From the IMG/VR virus record IMGVR_UViG_3300029985_000069, positions 1 through 44,709 of that record: a stretch of DNA of 44,709 nucleotides, one strand, 5' to 3'. Shown piece by piece: positions 34,127 through 41,366 of this stretch (position 1 is the stretch's first letter; each line of letters begins with the position of its first letter). Below the pieces are notes generated by a model. The model was not told the origin of the DNA and did not search any database. It saw nothing but the letters and a program-made list of their open reading frames with translations. A program made the translations under genes and the position numbers. This DNA comes from a virus.

Positions 34127-34162
34127 AATAAGGCCCCTAACCTGTCGATTAGGGGCCTTATT
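34127..34162 (-). terminator. Leftward terminator
   Basis: A perfect 14-bp stem AATAAGGCCCCTAA / TTAGGGGCCTTATT with an 8-base loop. On the minus strand it continues as TTATTTTG. It ends the transcript of the acidic protein gene at 34183-34545; read-through would feed the DUF2786 operon. Confidence 0.88.
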
Positions 34163-34182
34163 CTAGGGACCGGATTTATCGA

Positions 34183-34545
34183 TTACTCGGCGGCGTCCTC
34201 GTCCTCATCTTCGTCCGCTACGGATGCCCCGCGCTTTTGGTCGAATTCCATCGCATCGCCGACCGGGTGACCCTTCTCATCAACACCCTGGAAAAGAATG
34301 TCCAAACCGATCGTTGGAAGTTCCTTGATTTGAGTGAGGATTTCCTTGCGCTTAGGGTCGTCTTTTTCGAGATCCTTGACAGACAGGCCCATCTGCTTCG
34401 AAAGATAGCGTCGAACCCACTTCTGAAGATCATCCGCGAATGTGTTTGCTTTGCCGGCAGTTGCGAGAGCGATTCCGCCTGCCTTGTCTGTATCCTCAAA
34501 CTGTGCGGGAACGACGATAAAAACACCTTTCAACTTTTTAGCCAT
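34183..34545 (-). CDS. Unknown acidic-tailed protein
   Basis: A 120-residue protein with a strand-like start (KLKGVFIVVPAQF), a helical middle, and a C-terminus of alternating Asp/Glu (ADEDEDEDAAE). Acidic tails occur on DNA mimics and SSB-like proteins, but no family is recognised. It has its own promoter, a strong AAAGGAG ribosome site and its own terminator, so it is a highly expressed single-gene unit. Confidence 0.75.
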   Translation of the reverse strand: MAKKLKGVFIVVPAQFEDTDKAGGIALATAGKANTFADDLQKWVRRYLSKQMGLSVKDLEKDDPKRKEILTQIKELPTIGLDILFQGVDEKGHPVGDAMEFDQKRGASVADEDEDEDAAE

Positions 34546-34624
34546 TTAAGACTCCTTTTTTTGATTCGATTTTTGATTGAAGCAATCAGACCGTTTTACT
34601 TGCCGTTCGCTTCATCTGATTAGT

Positions 34625-34653
34625 ATTATCTCACATTCCAGAAAGGAATGCAA
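34625..34653 (-). promoter_or_regulatory. Leftward promoter with a dyad in the spacer
   Basis: On the minus strand TTGCAT (34653-34648), a 17-base spacer and GATAAT (34630-34625) preceded by TGA (extended -10). CATTCC-AGAAA-GGAATG (34634-34650) is an inverted repeat covering the spacer. The untranslated stretch 34546-34714 holds this promoter and the leader; nothing else is seen. Confidence 0.7.
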
Positions 34654-34714
34654 GGGTTTTGGAAAGAATTTCGAAAAATTCTTTTCAGTGACAAATTAGG
34701 CTCAATGAGACTAA

Positions 34715-35032
34715 TTAAGGACGGTTTGCGCTTTCTACGTCTGTACGTGTAACCGGCGGTATAACGTCTTGACTTGTATTAATGGCGCGTGTTGGGTCAT
34801 TGACGGGGATTTCGGCACCCTGTTCTTTAACCGTCGTTAAAACGGCTGTAGCTTCTCGGATAGCTGTACCGGTTCGAATCCCGGTATCTGCCCTGAGATA
34901 TACAGAACAATTTGCGTCCATCAAATTCCGTCTAATTGCGTCCGCTTTAACTACTGCTAAAACTTCTTCAATTGAGTAGGTGAGAGTGCTTTCAGACTTG
35001 CTATTTAAGATCATCTTACTTAAAGGAACCAA
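34715..35032 (-). CDS. Unknown small protein
   Basis: A 105-residue protein if it starts at TTG 35032 (AGGA seven bases upstream), or 99 residues from ATG 35014. It has a helix (SIEEVLAVVKADAIRRNL) and a Thr/Val-rich second half. No family is recognised. The start region lies in element R3. Part of the gene, read on the other strand, looks like a tRNA T-arm (see rejected items). Confidence 0.55.
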   Translation of the reverse strand: MVPLSKMILNSKSESTLTYSIEEVLAVVKADAIRRNLMDANCSVYLRADTGIRTGTAIREATAVLTTVKEQGAEIPVNDPTRAINTSQDVIPPVTRTDVESANRP

Positions 35033-35120
35033 TTTTGGGTCCTGTTATTGTGACAGGACCCCGCTAGAAGGACGGGACGACTAAGAACCCGTCTCAGTAC
35101 CCCCCTCAGACGTCCGGTTC
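35020..35120 (+). repeat. GC-rich structured element R3
   Basis: It starts TTAAAGGAACCAATTTTGG (compare R2) and has GGGACGACTAAGAAC (35074-35088) and CCCTCAGAC (35103-35111). Two stems are visible: GGGTCCTGT/ACAGGACCC (35037-35045 with 35053-35061), and GACGGG with CCCGTC around the ACGACTAAGAA loop. It is in the same orientation as R1 and R2 although the genes here run leftward. It supplies the last codons of the next gene. Confidence 0.65.
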
Positions 35121-35587
35121 CCCCGTCCCTTACCATGATGGTCTACCGTGGGTATCGTTTCTGAGGTTTCCGCGACCTCAGACGTTTGGAGCTTTTCGGG
35201 CTCAATTTGCGGGTTATTATTTGATGTTTCTTCCGCTTCAATTGCCTTGGTTTTTGTCGCAACAATTGAGTCGAATTCATCCATCAAAAACTCCTGAAAG
35301 TATCCTTCACTTCCAGAGAGTGAAATGTAGTCCTCAGCAGGGACCTCAATTTGGTCGTAATTGATCTCGTCCAAACGAACCGGAACAAGACCCAACAATT
35401 GAGCGCCAATTGCGTTGAAGTTTGGTATATCAACTTCTGGTGGAAACCCGATCACCTTTTTATATGCCCGAACGATGCCACGTTTTACCAGATCGTGAAA
35501 CTGTTTTGCTTGATCTTGATTAGCGAATGTGAATGGTACACTTTCGCTCAATCGAAGCGCCATAATTAGCTTCTTGCGCTTTGCCAT
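35081..35587 (-). CDS. Unknown protein
   Basis: A 168-residue protein with AAGGGAGG before the ATG. Residues 1-105 form a compact acidic domain (LVKRGIVRAYKKVIGFPPEV). The C-terminal 60 residues are low-complexity Glu/Thr/Ser and end GKGRGNRTSEGGTETGS, where the coding sequence runs into element R3. No family is recognised. Confidence 0.7.
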   Translation of the reverse strand: MAKRKKLIMALRLSESVPFTFANQDQAKQFHDLVKRGIVRAYKKVIGFPPEVDIPNFNAIGAQLLGLVPVRLDEINYDQIEVPAEDYISLSGSEGYFQEFLMDEFDSIVATKTKAIEAEETSNNNPQIEPEKLQTSEVAETSETIPTVDHHGKGRGNRTSEGGTETGS

Positions 35588-35588
35588 T

Positions 35589-35699
35589 CTAACCTCCCTT
35601 ATCCTTTTGAATTTGGATAATATACTTGTCGAGTTTCACCATTCCCCAGTGACAGATAAAGCCACCGGTAAACGTGATACAGAATTGAACGAATGTCAT
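35589..35699 (-). CDS. Tiny hydrophobic protein (36 residues)
   Basis: An ORF of 36 codons that begins MTFVQFCITFTGGFICHWG and ends in a basic tail. AAGGTGG lies eight bases before the ATG, and the ATG overlaps the stop of the preceding gene (ATGA), which supports real translation. The N-terminal half could enter a membrane. Function unknown. Confidence 0.6.
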   Translation of the reverse strand: MTFVQFCITFTGGFICHWGMVKLDKYIIQIQKDKGG

Positions 35700-36166
35700 A
35701 GGTCTAACCACCTTTGGAAGTTTCCGTCGATATGTGCGAACGGACGGTCAAAATACTTAGGGTCTTTATTTTCGGAAAATTTAAGACCTTCTTCTGGACG
35801 TAAAACAGAGCCTTTTACTTTCGCGGCACGTTGGCAAACTTGACGTATCTTTAACGCCAATCTTGTCTGCCATCCTTTAACGCGAGTTGTGTAAGGAACT
35901 TTGCCCTTCACATTAGACCATGCTTCGACGCCATTTTTGTTGCTCAAATACTGTAGATAAATCCGTATGGAATCTTCGCCGGTTGCGTCTGCGATTTCGT
36001 TCGCTCCGACCGATGATCTAACCAGTATTCTGAGTTGCGGATTAGGCAGAATCATAGCGTAGATATGCTCGTTTTGATTCATGCCTAAATGAGTGAATTG
36101 ATTGCCCTTAGTAGGCTTAGGTAAAGCGGCTTCAAAATCCGCCTTACTAAATGCCTCAGTTGCCAT
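35696..36166 (-). CDS. Unknown basic protein, possibly nucleic-acid binding
   Basis: A 156-residue protein with mixed strands in the first half (NEHIYAMILPNPQLRILVRS) and a basic helical second half (TRVKGWQTRLALKIRQVCQRAA). The overall look could suit an SSB-like or DNA-binding fold, but no signature is clear. It follows the AAA+ ATPase gene in the same operon. Confidence 0.7.
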   Translation of the reverse strand: MATEAFSKADFEAALPKPTKGNQFTHLGMNQNEHIYAMILPNPQLRILVRSSVGANEIADATGEDSIRIYLQYLSNKNGVEAWSNVKGKVPYTTRVKGWQTRLALKIRQVCQRAAKVKGSVLRPEEGLKFSENKDPKYFDRPFAHIDGNFQRWLDL

Positions 36167-36171
36167 GCTTT

Positions 36172-37419
36172 TTACCTCTTACCCATGTTGGGTTTGATGT
36201 TGAGAACCTTCATAACTTCTTTCGGTTTTGAAGGAGTTTTTATAGCTCCATTCATAACGTCTTTTATGCTTTCAGGTCCCATACATTCTTCTAGCATTTC
36301 TTGATACCTTCCGGTAACAAGTTCTTGACCACCAGAAAGACAGATTGCAGTAACTTGTCTTGGATCATTCATATTATGATCCAAAGCAAACTTAATTGCG
36401 GGTTTTATCCACTGTCTAGCATCGGCCAAAAAGTCTGGGTTTTCAGCGTCCGGTAAGCGTTCTATTTCACGGGTCAAAATTCGTGTAAGAATTGCTTCAT
36501 TTGGGCGCGGACAATAAATCTTATGGGCGAATCGACTAGCGAGAGCGCCATACATGAGCTTAGAAAACAGTTCAAAATCGTTGACAGTTGCGATACATAA
36601 CAACTTGATTTCTCGTTGCACCGTTTCGCGGTAGTTTGTCTTACGAATTTCGGCCCTATGATCTAGCAAAGCTAAGAGCCATCGAAGCGCCGATTCTTCT
36701 GTCTTTTCAATTTCTTCGACAACTAGGATTCTAGGTGTATTTTCACGTTCCTTTAGATCCTTAATTGCACCGGCTTGAGTTGTTGCAGTTGCGTCATACT
36801 CTAAAACCGCTTCATCACCGAACATAGAAACGAACGTTCTAGTTATCTCAGTTTTACCGCAAGCGGCAGGGCCATATAGGACGACGTGAAACCTGTTTTC
36901 ATAACGGCTTTGAATTGCCGCATTGATAGCACTCATAACCATCTTAATTTGCGGTTCACGCTCGTAAATATGACTGAAATAAGCACCGTACCAATCTTCC
37001 GGTACAACCAGTTCGATAGGTTGCTTTTCAACGATGAATATTTCATCCCCATATTTGGAGAGTTGCCAGCGTTGTGTATTCGCGGCAGTTTCGACGTATT
37101 CTTTCACCGTATTAAACTGCGTTTCGGTCTTACCCTCAATGTAGTTTTTAGGTGTCAATTTGAACGTCAGTTTGTATGTTGTTGTACGGGTCTTTTCGAC
37201 ATAAGAAGAAGGTTCTTCTTTCCAGTCAACGTCCCACACTTTTTGGCGTCCGCCGGTAAGGATTCTTTCGACGACATAATTCGCCTGTTCTTTCACTTTA
37301 GACGGTTGCAAAGTTCGTTGAGATTCTTTCACCAATTCAAGAGTGAAAGTAGGGATGATTTTTTCCTCAGTTTTTTGGACGATTGAGGCACGTTGTTCGT
37401 CGTCAGTTAGTTCTACCAT
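36172..37419 (-). CDS. AAA+ ATPase (MoxR/clamp-loader-like core)
   Basis: The 415-residue protein has a unique N-terminal 150 residues, then a AAA+ module. Walker A is YGPAACGKTEIT (residues 183-190), Walker B ILVVEEIE (231-238), then IATVNDFELFSK (sensor 1) and LASRFAHKIYCPRPNEA (arginine-finger helix), and a lid with DPRQVTAICLSGG. Such ATPases load or remodel protein complexes. The neighbours are unknown proteins, so the partner is not evident. It overlaps the upstream gene by seven bases. Confidence 0.85.
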   Translation of the reverse strand: MVELTDDEQRASIVQKTEEKIIPTFTLELVKESQRTLQPSKVKEQANYVVERILTGGRQKVWDVDWKEEPSSYVEKTRTTTYKLTFKLTPKNYIEGKTETQFNTVKEYVETAANTQRWQLSKYGDEIFIVEKQPIELVVPEDWYGAYFSHIYEREPQIKMVMSAINAAIQSRYENRFHVVLYGPAACGKTEITRTFVSMFGDEAVLEYDATATTQAGAIKDLKERENTPRILVVEEIEKTEESALRWLLALLDHRAEIRKTNYRETVQREIKLLCIATVNDFELFSKLMYGALASRFAHKIYCPRPNEAILTRILTREIERLPDAENPDFLADARQWIKPAIKFALDHNMNDPRQVTAICLSGGQELVTGRYQEMLEECMGPESIKDVMNGAIKTPSKPKEVMKVLNIKPNMGKR

Positions 37420-37829
37420 TTTAGGTCCTTAACAGTGTCCACAAGTATGAAGATAGCTATGCCTCTTTTTGAGAGAACATTATCGTTCAAATTTTTGACT
37501 TGTGTTTTATCGGTTTTAATCTTCATGACCTTAAAACCGAAACCGGTTAGTAAGTTTACCACATACCGGTAGTCTTTTCCTTCCAGAGAAGCGCAAAGTT
37601 TTACCCACGATTGAAACACTTTTGATGATTCAATATCGTCTGTAATTCCTTCAAGCTGAATTTCACGTACTCGCAAACCAGACGGGAACCGTCTTTCCCT
37701 GGAAAGAAGTTGTCTCTTAAAGGTGTCAAAATCGACTGTCGGAAGTTCCGTAATTACGGTGTCTTTTGGGAACCCTTTTTGGATTGAAAATTTTCCAATA
37801 ACAGGCTTGCCGATCATCTTAAACTTCAT
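37413..37829 (-). CDS. Unknown protein upstream of the AAA+ ATPase
   Basis: A 138-residue mixed alpha/beta protein that overlaps the ATPase gene start and so is probably translated together with it. No family is recognised. A helper or substrate role for the ATPase is possible from coupling alone. Confidence 0.7.
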   Translation of the reverse strand: MKFKMIGKPVIGKFSIQKGFPKDTVITELPTVDFDTFKRQLLSRERRFPSGLRVREIQLEGITDDIESSKVFQSWVKLCASLEGKDYRYVVNLLTGFGFKVMKIKTDKTQVKNLNDNVLSKRGIAIFILVDTVKDLKW

Positions 37830-37832
37830 GGT

Positions 37833-38108
37833 CTAATAGACCTCAATGACCTTGTATTGGACGTCCGAGTAACCAGTCATTGGAATCAGACCTCCTTTAG
37901 TGCCGGATGCGTTAACTTTATAGACGTCATAAGAGCGCACAATACGGTCACTTAAACATGACTCTCTTGCGTCGTCATAGCACCGAACGATTTTGAGCGG
38001 TGTTTCGAGAGTTGCGTCCATCTTCTCAAGACCGAACTTTAGACGTATCCCGATAATGAGATGACATTCCTGTAGTTTGTGCCCTTGTTCGTACTGAGTT
38101 CTCATCAT
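37833..38108 (-). CDS. Unknown small protein
   Basis: A 91-residue protein whose ATG overlaps the stop of the basic 40-residue ORF upstream (ATGA). It has a beta-rich look (ECHLIIGIRLKFGLEKM, VQYKVIEVY). No family is recognised. Confidence 0.65.
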   Translation of the reverse strand: MMRTQYEQGHKLQECHLIIGIRLKFGLEKMDATLETPLKIVRCYDDARESCLSDRIVRSYDVYKVNASGTKGGLIPMTGYSDVQYKVIEVY

Positions 38109-38227
38109 CGCCCACCCTTGCGCATTACGGCCCGTTCGGTTCGGTAGTTTTTAGCGGTAGCGTTCCGCTTATCACGTCGATTGTATCGCTGAATATCAGC
38201 ACTTCGAATTAGTTTGACTTTAGGCAT
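38105..38227 (-). CDS. Tiny, very basic protein (40 residues)
   Basis: An ORF of 40 codons in which about a third of the residues are Arg or Lys (QRYNRRDKRNATAKNYRTER). Its stop overlaps the next start (ATGA). GGGGAT lies a few bases before the ATG. A nucleic-acid-binding peptide is plausible. It follows a leftward terminator and so is the first gene of the next unit, although no promoter is obvious. Confidence 0.6.
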   Translation of the reverse strand: MPKVKLIRSADIQRYNRRDKRNATAKNYRTERAVMRKGGR

Positions 38228-38300
38228 AGTTTTATCCCCACTTACTAAGTGGCTTTTCCTTCCAGAAAACGCACGATTTTCACGCCCGATAAAACAAGAA

Positions 38301-38338
38301 ACCCGTCTACTATTTTCGCAGCCAGCGAGTAGACGGGT
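38301..38338 (-). terminator. Leftward terminator
   Basis: A perfect 11-bp stem ACCCGTCTACT / AGTAGACGGGT with a 16-base loop; on the minus strand it is followed by TTCTTGTTTT. Confidence 0.8.
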
Positions 38339-38384
38339 AACACGACAAAAACAATGGTCTTTTTACTCTAGGTTATAGCCCCTG

Positions 38385-38573
38385 TTACAGATAGCGAATC
38401 TTCCACATACTCCACACTTGAATACGGGAAATTGGTCGTATGTTTTTGGAGAGGTATACGTCAAGAACTATAGTGTATAAGTTCTTGACGTAAATCACGC
38501 AGTCAAACCAGCCAAACATAGGCCGATAGACTATGCGAAACCAGTTGAAAATAGTGGTGTAAGTAAAGGTCAA
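38385..38573 (-). CDS. Doubtful small hydrophobic ORF (62 residues)
   Basis: TTG 38573 overlaps the stop of the upstream ORF and has GGGGG six bases before it. The product is rich in Trp, Phe, Tyr and Ile (FNWFRIVYRPMFGWF) with no charged core. A perfect 12-bp inverted repeat lies inside it, so the stretch may instead be a regulatory spacer. Confidence 0.35.
   Translation of the reverse strand: MTFTYTTIFNWFRIVYRPMFGWFDCVIYVKNLYTIVLDVYLSKNIRPISRIQVWSMWKIRYL
38458..38491. repeat. Perfect 12-bp inverted repeat
   Basis: ACGTCAAGAACT (38458-38469) and AGTTCTTGACGT (38480-38491) are separated by ten bases (ATAGTGTATA). No T-run follows on either strand. The arms contain the GTCAAG/CTTGAC core also seen at the 20.7 and 31.3 kb promoters. 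Confidence 0.75.
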
Positions 38574-38698
38574 AACTTACCCCCATTATCCTTCAAAAAA
38601 TTGCGAAAATAGATGAACAAAATGGCTAAGATTATAGAGCCAAAAAGATAGGCCAAAGGTTCCAAGGCAGAAAGTATTTGATAGTTGTTATAATTCAT
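38570..38698 (-). CDS. Small single-pass membrane protein (42 residues)
   Basis: An ORF of 42 codons: a polar start (MNYNNYQ), one membrane helix (LAYLFGSIILAILFIYF), and a basic end (RNFLKDNGGKF). Its ATG overlaps the previous stop (ATGA) with ACGGAGG a short way upstream. The topology is convincing for a small inner-membrane peptide. Function unknown. Confidence 0.7.
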   Translation of the reverse strand: MNYNNYQILSALEPLAYLFGSIILAILFIYFRNFLKDNGGKF

Positions 38699-38844
38699 GC
38701 CATAAAACCTCCGTAATCCCAGTCTCTTTGTGTCATGCAAACTTCATCGAATCTCGGTACAGAAGCAAGCCACGTACCCATTATATCAACATTTGGAAAG
38801 ATCCAATAAGCGATACCGTTTCTAATGCGGATTTGAATTCTCAT
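38695..38844 (-). CDS. Unknown small protein (49 residues)
   Basis: An ORF of 49 codons with GAGGAC before the ATG. It has a compact aromatic sequence (NGIAYWIFPNVDIMGTW, then RDWDYGGFMA). Its end couples to the membrane peptide gene. Confidence 0.65.
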   Translation of the reverse strand: MRIQIRIRNGIAYWIFPNVDIMGTWLASVPRFDEVCMTQRDWDYGGFMA

Positions 38845-38945
38845 TTTGTCCTCATAAAATGTGCCGGTTTCTTACCACCACCGGCAAGGTGTAGCGCACT
38901 GATAAACCGCTAGACTCCTAGAACGGTAACCGGCTGTAAGACGTG

Positions 38946-40472
38946 CTAGTTTCGCGGTTTAGGCGATACCAAAAACTCTTGATTAATGGCGCGTGTAAAC
39001 GCTACCCATTGAATGTTAGTTTCTTGCGCTCGTTGGTTGTCAGTTTTTGCCATAGGATGCGGCATATTTGACGGGTCCAAAATGAATACCGTATCGGCCT
39101 CAGTACCCTTGGACTTATGGACGGTTGAAAGTGTGACGCAACCCGTGATTTTTTCGTCAAAGAATTGGTGAATCCACTTGCCGAAAGATTCCAACGAATT
39201 CACGTTATCACATAACGCAGCATTGGACAAGATTTCGAGCGATTCCGCACGGTCTTGTAAGTTAGCGATTTTGGCCTCAGTTGCAGGGTTTGGATGCGCC
39301 CTTAAACGCATGGATTCTGACATCACATAAGCGTCAAGATGTAGGGTCAGTTCACCCCACGGCTTTTTACCCTTCAAAGCGAGCTTTGCAAGTCCGGTAA
39401 TAGACGCCATAATATCCTTACCCTTAATTTTGGCAGGAATGCGTTGACTTATGAGTTCAAAAGCAAGCGCAACTAATGGAGCAGTTACGCGACTCAAAAT
39501 CATGTCGCCACGTCTGGCTGAAACTTTCGCCGCAATATCCTTATAAGAGATGCTATCAACGATACCTTTATGGGCACTATCAGCGGCAACCATAGTCCCT
39601 GGATAGAACTGGTCCGCATAGGCCACAATATCGGAACCGCAACGATAACAAATATCAAGCGGTAATTCGAGTCCTTCAATCCGATTTTTGACGTTATGAA
39701 AGGCGTCTTGAGCGGCGCCGGCAAACCCGTAAATTGACTGTCTTGGATCACCGACTAACAGGATGCGAGAATCTTCCCTACATAGACCCAAAATTAACTC
39801 GGCTTGTGCCGCATTTAAGTCTTGTCCCTCGTCGATTAAGACGTTCGAATATGTCGGAATCTGCATATTCAAAGCAATAGGCAGATAGATCATATCATTG
39901 AAGTCAATACAGACGCCTTTTTTGGCAACTCTAACACCCTCAACTAATGCTTCTTTTACGACGCTTTGAATCTCATAAATGTCGCCATTTACAGACACGT
40001 CATAGTCCGCGCACATTCCAGAAAAAGCGGCAATATCTGGAACATCGCAAAGCGTTAATTGCGCCATTCCAAGGGCCTTTTCAGCCGCTATAAACTTACC
40101 CATATCATCGGTCTTATCCCAGCCTCTTTCAAAGCCAATCTCTTCGATGATGTTTCGGTACTTATATGGTTTCACCCAATCACGACCGGCATGGCGACCA
40201 TTAAGCAGGTGTTTATCGCATACCGATTTACCGATTTTATGAATGTTCCAAACATTCGTCCCGGCGGGGAATTTCTGGATCATAACGTCACGAATGTCAA
40301 CGTTAAAACACGTTGCCATCGTATCGTAGAAATCCATCGGTTCTACGCACTCATTTACAGTCCCTACTAGAGTGGTTGTTTTACCACTACCGGGACAAGC
40401 GTTTACAGCCACCCTTGCACGAGGTTTTTTGAACGCTTCGAACACGGCATTTTGCCGCATTGAGAACTTCAT
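38946..40472 (-). CDS. UvrD/Rep-like superfamily I DNA helicase
   Basis: The 508-residue protein has the SF1A motifs in order: Q-like MRQNAVFEAF, motif I ACPGSGKTTTL (residues 25-35), motif II VLIDEGQDLN (Asp214, Glu215, Gln217), motif III GDPRQSIYGFAGA, motif IV CYRC, motif V TVHKSKGTEADTVF and motif VI WVAFTRA. It is shorter than cellular UvrD (about 720), lacking most of the 1B/2B insertions, as in phage Dda-like helicases. It likely moves 3'-5' on ssDNA. AGGAG lies six bases before the ATG. The 38845-38945 spacer behind it holds no convincing gene. Confidence 0.92.
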   Translation of the reverse strand: MKFSMRQNAVFEAFKKPRARVAVNACPGSGKTTTLVGTVNECVEPMDFYDTMATCFNVDIRDVMIQKFPAGTNVWNIHKIGKSVCDKHLLNGRHAGRDWVKPYKYRNIIEEIGFERGWDKTDDMGKFIAAEKALGMAQLTLCDVPDIAAFSGMCADYDVSVNGDIYEIQSVVKEALVEGVRVAKKGVCIDFNDMIYLPIALNMQIPTYSNVLIDEGQDLNAAQAELILGLCREDSRILLVGDPRQSIYGFAGAAQDAFHNVKNRIEGLELPLDICYRCGSDIVAYADQFYPGTMVAADSAHKGIVDSISYKDIAAKVSARRGDMILSRVTAPLVALAFELISQRIPAKIKGKDIMASITGLAKLALKGKKPWGELTLHLDAYVMSESMRLRAHPNPATEAKIANLQDRAESLEILSNAALCDNVNSLESFGKWIHQFFDEKITGCVTLSTVHKSKGTEADTVFILDPSNMPHPMAKTDNQRAQETNIQWVAFTRAINQEFLVSPKPRN

Positions 40473-40485
40473 TTTATGCTCCTAT

Positions 40486-40557
40486 TTAAGTGTGAGTTAC
40501 ACTACTGATAACGGACTTGAGACGGCCATCGTCAGGCACCGCATTACGGTACTTCAC
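40486..40557 (-). CDS. Possible tiny ORF (23 residues)
   Basis: GTG with AGGG seven bases upstream, 23 codons, product MKYRNAVPDDGRLKSVISSV plus three residues. It is the only ORF in the 150-base gap before the helicase. Weak support; it may be a leader peptide. Confidence 0.3.
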   Translation of the reverse strand: MKYRNAVPDDGRLKSVISSVTHT

Positions 40558-40624
40558 TACATTACCCTGTTAAGGAACCGTTTATAGGTATAGTGATTCG
40601 GCCTTATTATAGAGTTCTAAATTC

Positions 40625-40783
40625 TCACCCTCCCTCACGTACTGTAATGGCGTAAATTGGGCGTTTTTCTTTCTTAATTATGCGTAGTGCTTTAGTCCAC
40701 GCACTATTTACGGTTTTTGCATACACCGTATAGTTAGTAAAGTAGACACTATTCCATTTAACCCTGAACGTGTACTTATTCAC
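40625..40783 (-). CDS. Unknown small basic protein (52 residues)
   Basis: GTG start overlapping the upstream stop (GTGA), with AGGAG six bases upstream. The product is basic and beta-rich at first (NKYTFRVKWNSVYFTNYTVY), then helical (SAWTKALRIIKKEK). The middle resembles the small phage proteins that carry a 'v.A.s..eA...i' pattern. No function known. Confidence 0.65.
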   Translation of the reverse strand: MNKYTFRVKWNSVYFTNYTVYAKTVNSAWTKALRIIKKEKRPIYAITVREGG

Positions 40784-41040
40784 GTCAAACTCCTATCGTA
40801 CTTGCGGACGAAATAGCCTTCATCAATGGAGTAGAAAAACTCCTTGCAAAGCCATGCCAGAATTCGCTTTTTACTCCACTTATAGTTGACTGCAAAGTTA
40901 CTCCCATTACGACTGCTAAATCGCAGGTTATAGCCTGCGACGACGGACGGCGCGTTATAACGATAGCAAATTACCTCAGTAATTTTGCAAGCATTATAGT
41001 CATTTATGACCGTGCCTTTTGCCTTGAAAATTTTGCTCAT
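40780..41040 (-). CDS. Unknown small basic protein
   Basis: ATG 41040 has AAGGAGG five bases upstream and is preferred to an ATG seven codons earlier; 86 residues. It is rich in Tyr, Lys and Arg, with WSKKRILAWLCKEFFYSIDEGY near the end. It overlaps the upstream gene by 41 bases. Confidence 0.65.
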   Translation of the reverse strand: MSKIFKAKGTVINDYNACKITEVICYRYNAPSVVAGYNLRFSSRNGSNFAVNYKWSKKRILAWLCKEFFYSIDEGYFVRKYDRSLT

Positions 41041-41248
41041 GATTGCCTCCTTTTTCGTCAAGATAAAGATTAGTGACTACTGACAGAAGTTTGTCTGTAT
41101 ATCCGACAATTCCTTCCCAACAAAGATAAGCGTCTAAACACTCCCTGGAAGTAAGGAAGTTATACTCGTTATCGTGATCTAACATGAGATAACTTCTGAC
41201 GCATTCTTGCTGTCTTTTTGACAGCCTATCAAATGGCGATTTTGGCAT
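41000..41248 (-). CDS. Unknown small protein
   Basis: An 82-residue protein with AGGGAG upstream of its ATG. It begins SPFDRLSKRQQECVRSYL, reminiscent of a short helix-turn-helix or recombinase N-terminus but too short to assign. Its final residues are encoded across the next gene's ribosome site. Confidence 0.65.
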   Translation of the reverse strand: MPKSPFDRLSKRQQECVRSYLMLDHDNEYNFLTSRECLDAYLCWEGIVGYTDKLLSVVTNLYLDEKGGNHEQNFQGKRHGHK

Positions 41249-41252
41249 GATT

Positions 41253-41366
41253 TTAGCTCCCTTTATTCACCGCTTCCCAGTCGATTGCGGGCATCTTCAT
41301 AAACCCGTGAATGTCGATGCTTTCATAGATAGTTCTAAGTCCGCGACTATACGCCAAAAATTGCAT
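41253..41366 (-). CDS. Tiny protein (37 residues)
   Basis: ATG 41366 with GGAGG seven bases upstream and 37 codons (MQFLAYSRGLRTIYESIDI, then MPAIDWEAVNKGS). A second in-frame ATG 24 bases upstream comes from a 19-base direct repeat. It ends just before the ribosome site of the next gene. Confidence 0.6.
   Translation of the reverse strand: MQFLAYSRGLRTIYESIDIHGFMKMPAIDWEAVNKGS

Noticed and set aside
34815-34895. tRNA-like T-arm (CCGGTTCGAATCCCGG) with a following ATCTGCC
   Set aside because: The stem-loop has one base too many for a standard T-arm, the expected partner GGCAGAT is missing at the 5' side, and no anticodon arm with T at position 33 is found. The stretch is also coding on the minus strand. 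It could be a remnant or attachment-like sequence, but nothing else supports that.
38849-38911. Twenty-codon ORF (SALHLAGGGKKPAHFMRTK) whose stop overlaps the next ATG
   Set aside because: It has no canonical start after the in-frame TAG, and the AGGAG in front is 11 bases from the only ATC; support is too thin to call it.
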